Positions 22,514-22,929 of a stretch of DNA of 22,929 nucleotides are shown here, one piece after another. The position numbers and the translations under genes were made by a program. Source of the stretch: PHAA01 sp964584415. GTDB taxonomy: Bacteria > Bacillota > Syntrophomonadia > Syntrophomonadales > Syntrophomonadaceae. The stretch lies in contig CAZOZX010000025.1 in the NCBI GenBank assembly GCA_964584415.1, positions 1 through 22,929 of the forward strand. The letters are read 5' to 3'. The notes below the pieces were generated by a model. The model made no database searches and was not told the origin of the DNA. It was given only the letters and a program-made list of their open reading frames with translations. Numbering within the stretch: the first letter of the stretch is position 1; every line of letters begins with the position of its first letter.

Positions 22514-22929
22514 TCAGATTAATTTGCCTTTTAGCCGGTTAACACCTTTAAAGATAAAAAACAGCAGGGCACCAATGCAGATCAAAGCCAGGAGAGGTGC
22601 CACTACCGCCAGGATCGAGGTTATTATCGTAAGAAGAAACTCGATGATGGATACCACCGGATTCATAATGCCGGCGCTCATAGCGGTGGAACCATGATGC
22701 AGCCCGTTGCTGACCACACTGGTTGCCGCGGCGGCACCACCTCCGGCGATCAAGGCCAGGGACCACTGCAGCCAGGGACTCATATCGGTCATTACTGCCG
22801 CTGTTACCAGGACTCCAGCCAGGACGCTGATGGGTCCGCTTATGGTAACCAGCAGATTGTCAACATAGGGAATGAAGTATGCCAACGCTTCGGCCAGGGA
22901 GGCAGCCGTCAGGATCACCAGAGCAGGAC
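22514..22929 (-). CDS. DUF4126 membrane protein, 5' end cut by the window
   Basis: The visible 137 codons run from the right edge to TGA at 22514. They show about three hydrophobic segments: the LLVTISGPISVLAGVLVTAAVM region, WLQWSLALIAGGGAAAATS, and a long C-terminal helix pair ending FFIFKGVNRLKGK. The motif GLHHGSTAMSAGIMNPVVS fits DUF4126. The frame stays open to base 22929, so GTG 22918 is probably internal and the true start lies outside. It converges with the DUF4855-like gene across 40 bp in which no terminator is seen. Function unknown. Confidence 0.75.
   Translation of the reverse strand, partial: PALVILTAASLAEALAYFIPYVDNLLVTISGPISVLAGVLVTAAVMTDMSPWLQWSLALIAGGGAAAATSVVSNGLHHGSTAMSAGIMNPVVSIIEFLLTIITSILAVVAPLLALICIGALLFFIFKGVNRLKGKLI

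Overview
The window looks like an anaerobic Clostridia-type Firmicute, possibly a syntrophic or fatty-acid-oxidising lineage such as the Syntrophomonadales. The pointers are strong GGAGG-type ribosome binding sites, frequent GTG/TTG starts, a membrane FeS oxidoreductase of the kind that links electron-transfer flavoprotein to menaquinone, and a giant 2-hydroxyacyl-CoA dehydratase activase fusion. Base composition looks moderate and even. I saw no rRNA, tRNA, CRISPR array, transposase or phage gene. The taxonomic call is inference from gene content.

Layout. (1) 1-900: tail of a cut gene, two near-tandem GGGGACA...TGTCCCC hairpins, a small CoA-binding Rossmann protein with a terminator, and a third hairpin. 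(2) 916-4300, minus strand: a three-gene operon encoding a VTC-type polyphosphate polymerase, a DUF4956 membrane protein and a secreted beta-helix protein of the Cthe_2159 carbohydrate-binding type. Divergent from it is an OmpR-type response regulator and histidine kinase pair (4487-6390). (3) 6391-6642: a long structured intergenic element plus a fourth, degenerate hairpin. (4) 6643-13299, minus strand: the FeS oxidoreductase and the 1434-residue activase, separated by a terminator. (5) 13464-18147, plus strand: TetR regulator, membrane fusion protein, two ABC ATPases and one ABC-2 permease, resembling the E. coli cecR-ybhGFSR efflux locus with YbhF split in two. (6) 18146-18390: two more copies of the structured element. 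(7) 18490-22473: a LEA-like Lys/Glu/Ala repeat protein, an MBL-fold hydrolase and a 750-residue protein with a DUF4855-like C-terminal half. (8) A cut DUF4126 membrane protein runs off the right end.

How parts connect. The activase/TetR intergenic region holds two palindromes of form TAGA-N10-TCTA exactly 52 bp apart. One lies on the -10 of a good minus-strand promoter (TTGACA-N17-TAACAT) for the activase, so the TetR protein may control both its efflux operon and the activase. The two efflux ATPases have complementary defects, implying a heterodimer with one consensus and one degenerate ATP site. The least explained items are the ~110-125 nt structured element with covarying stems, the DUF4855-like fusion protein, the nested-repeat LEA-like protein and the polyphosphate polymerase cluster beside a two-component system.
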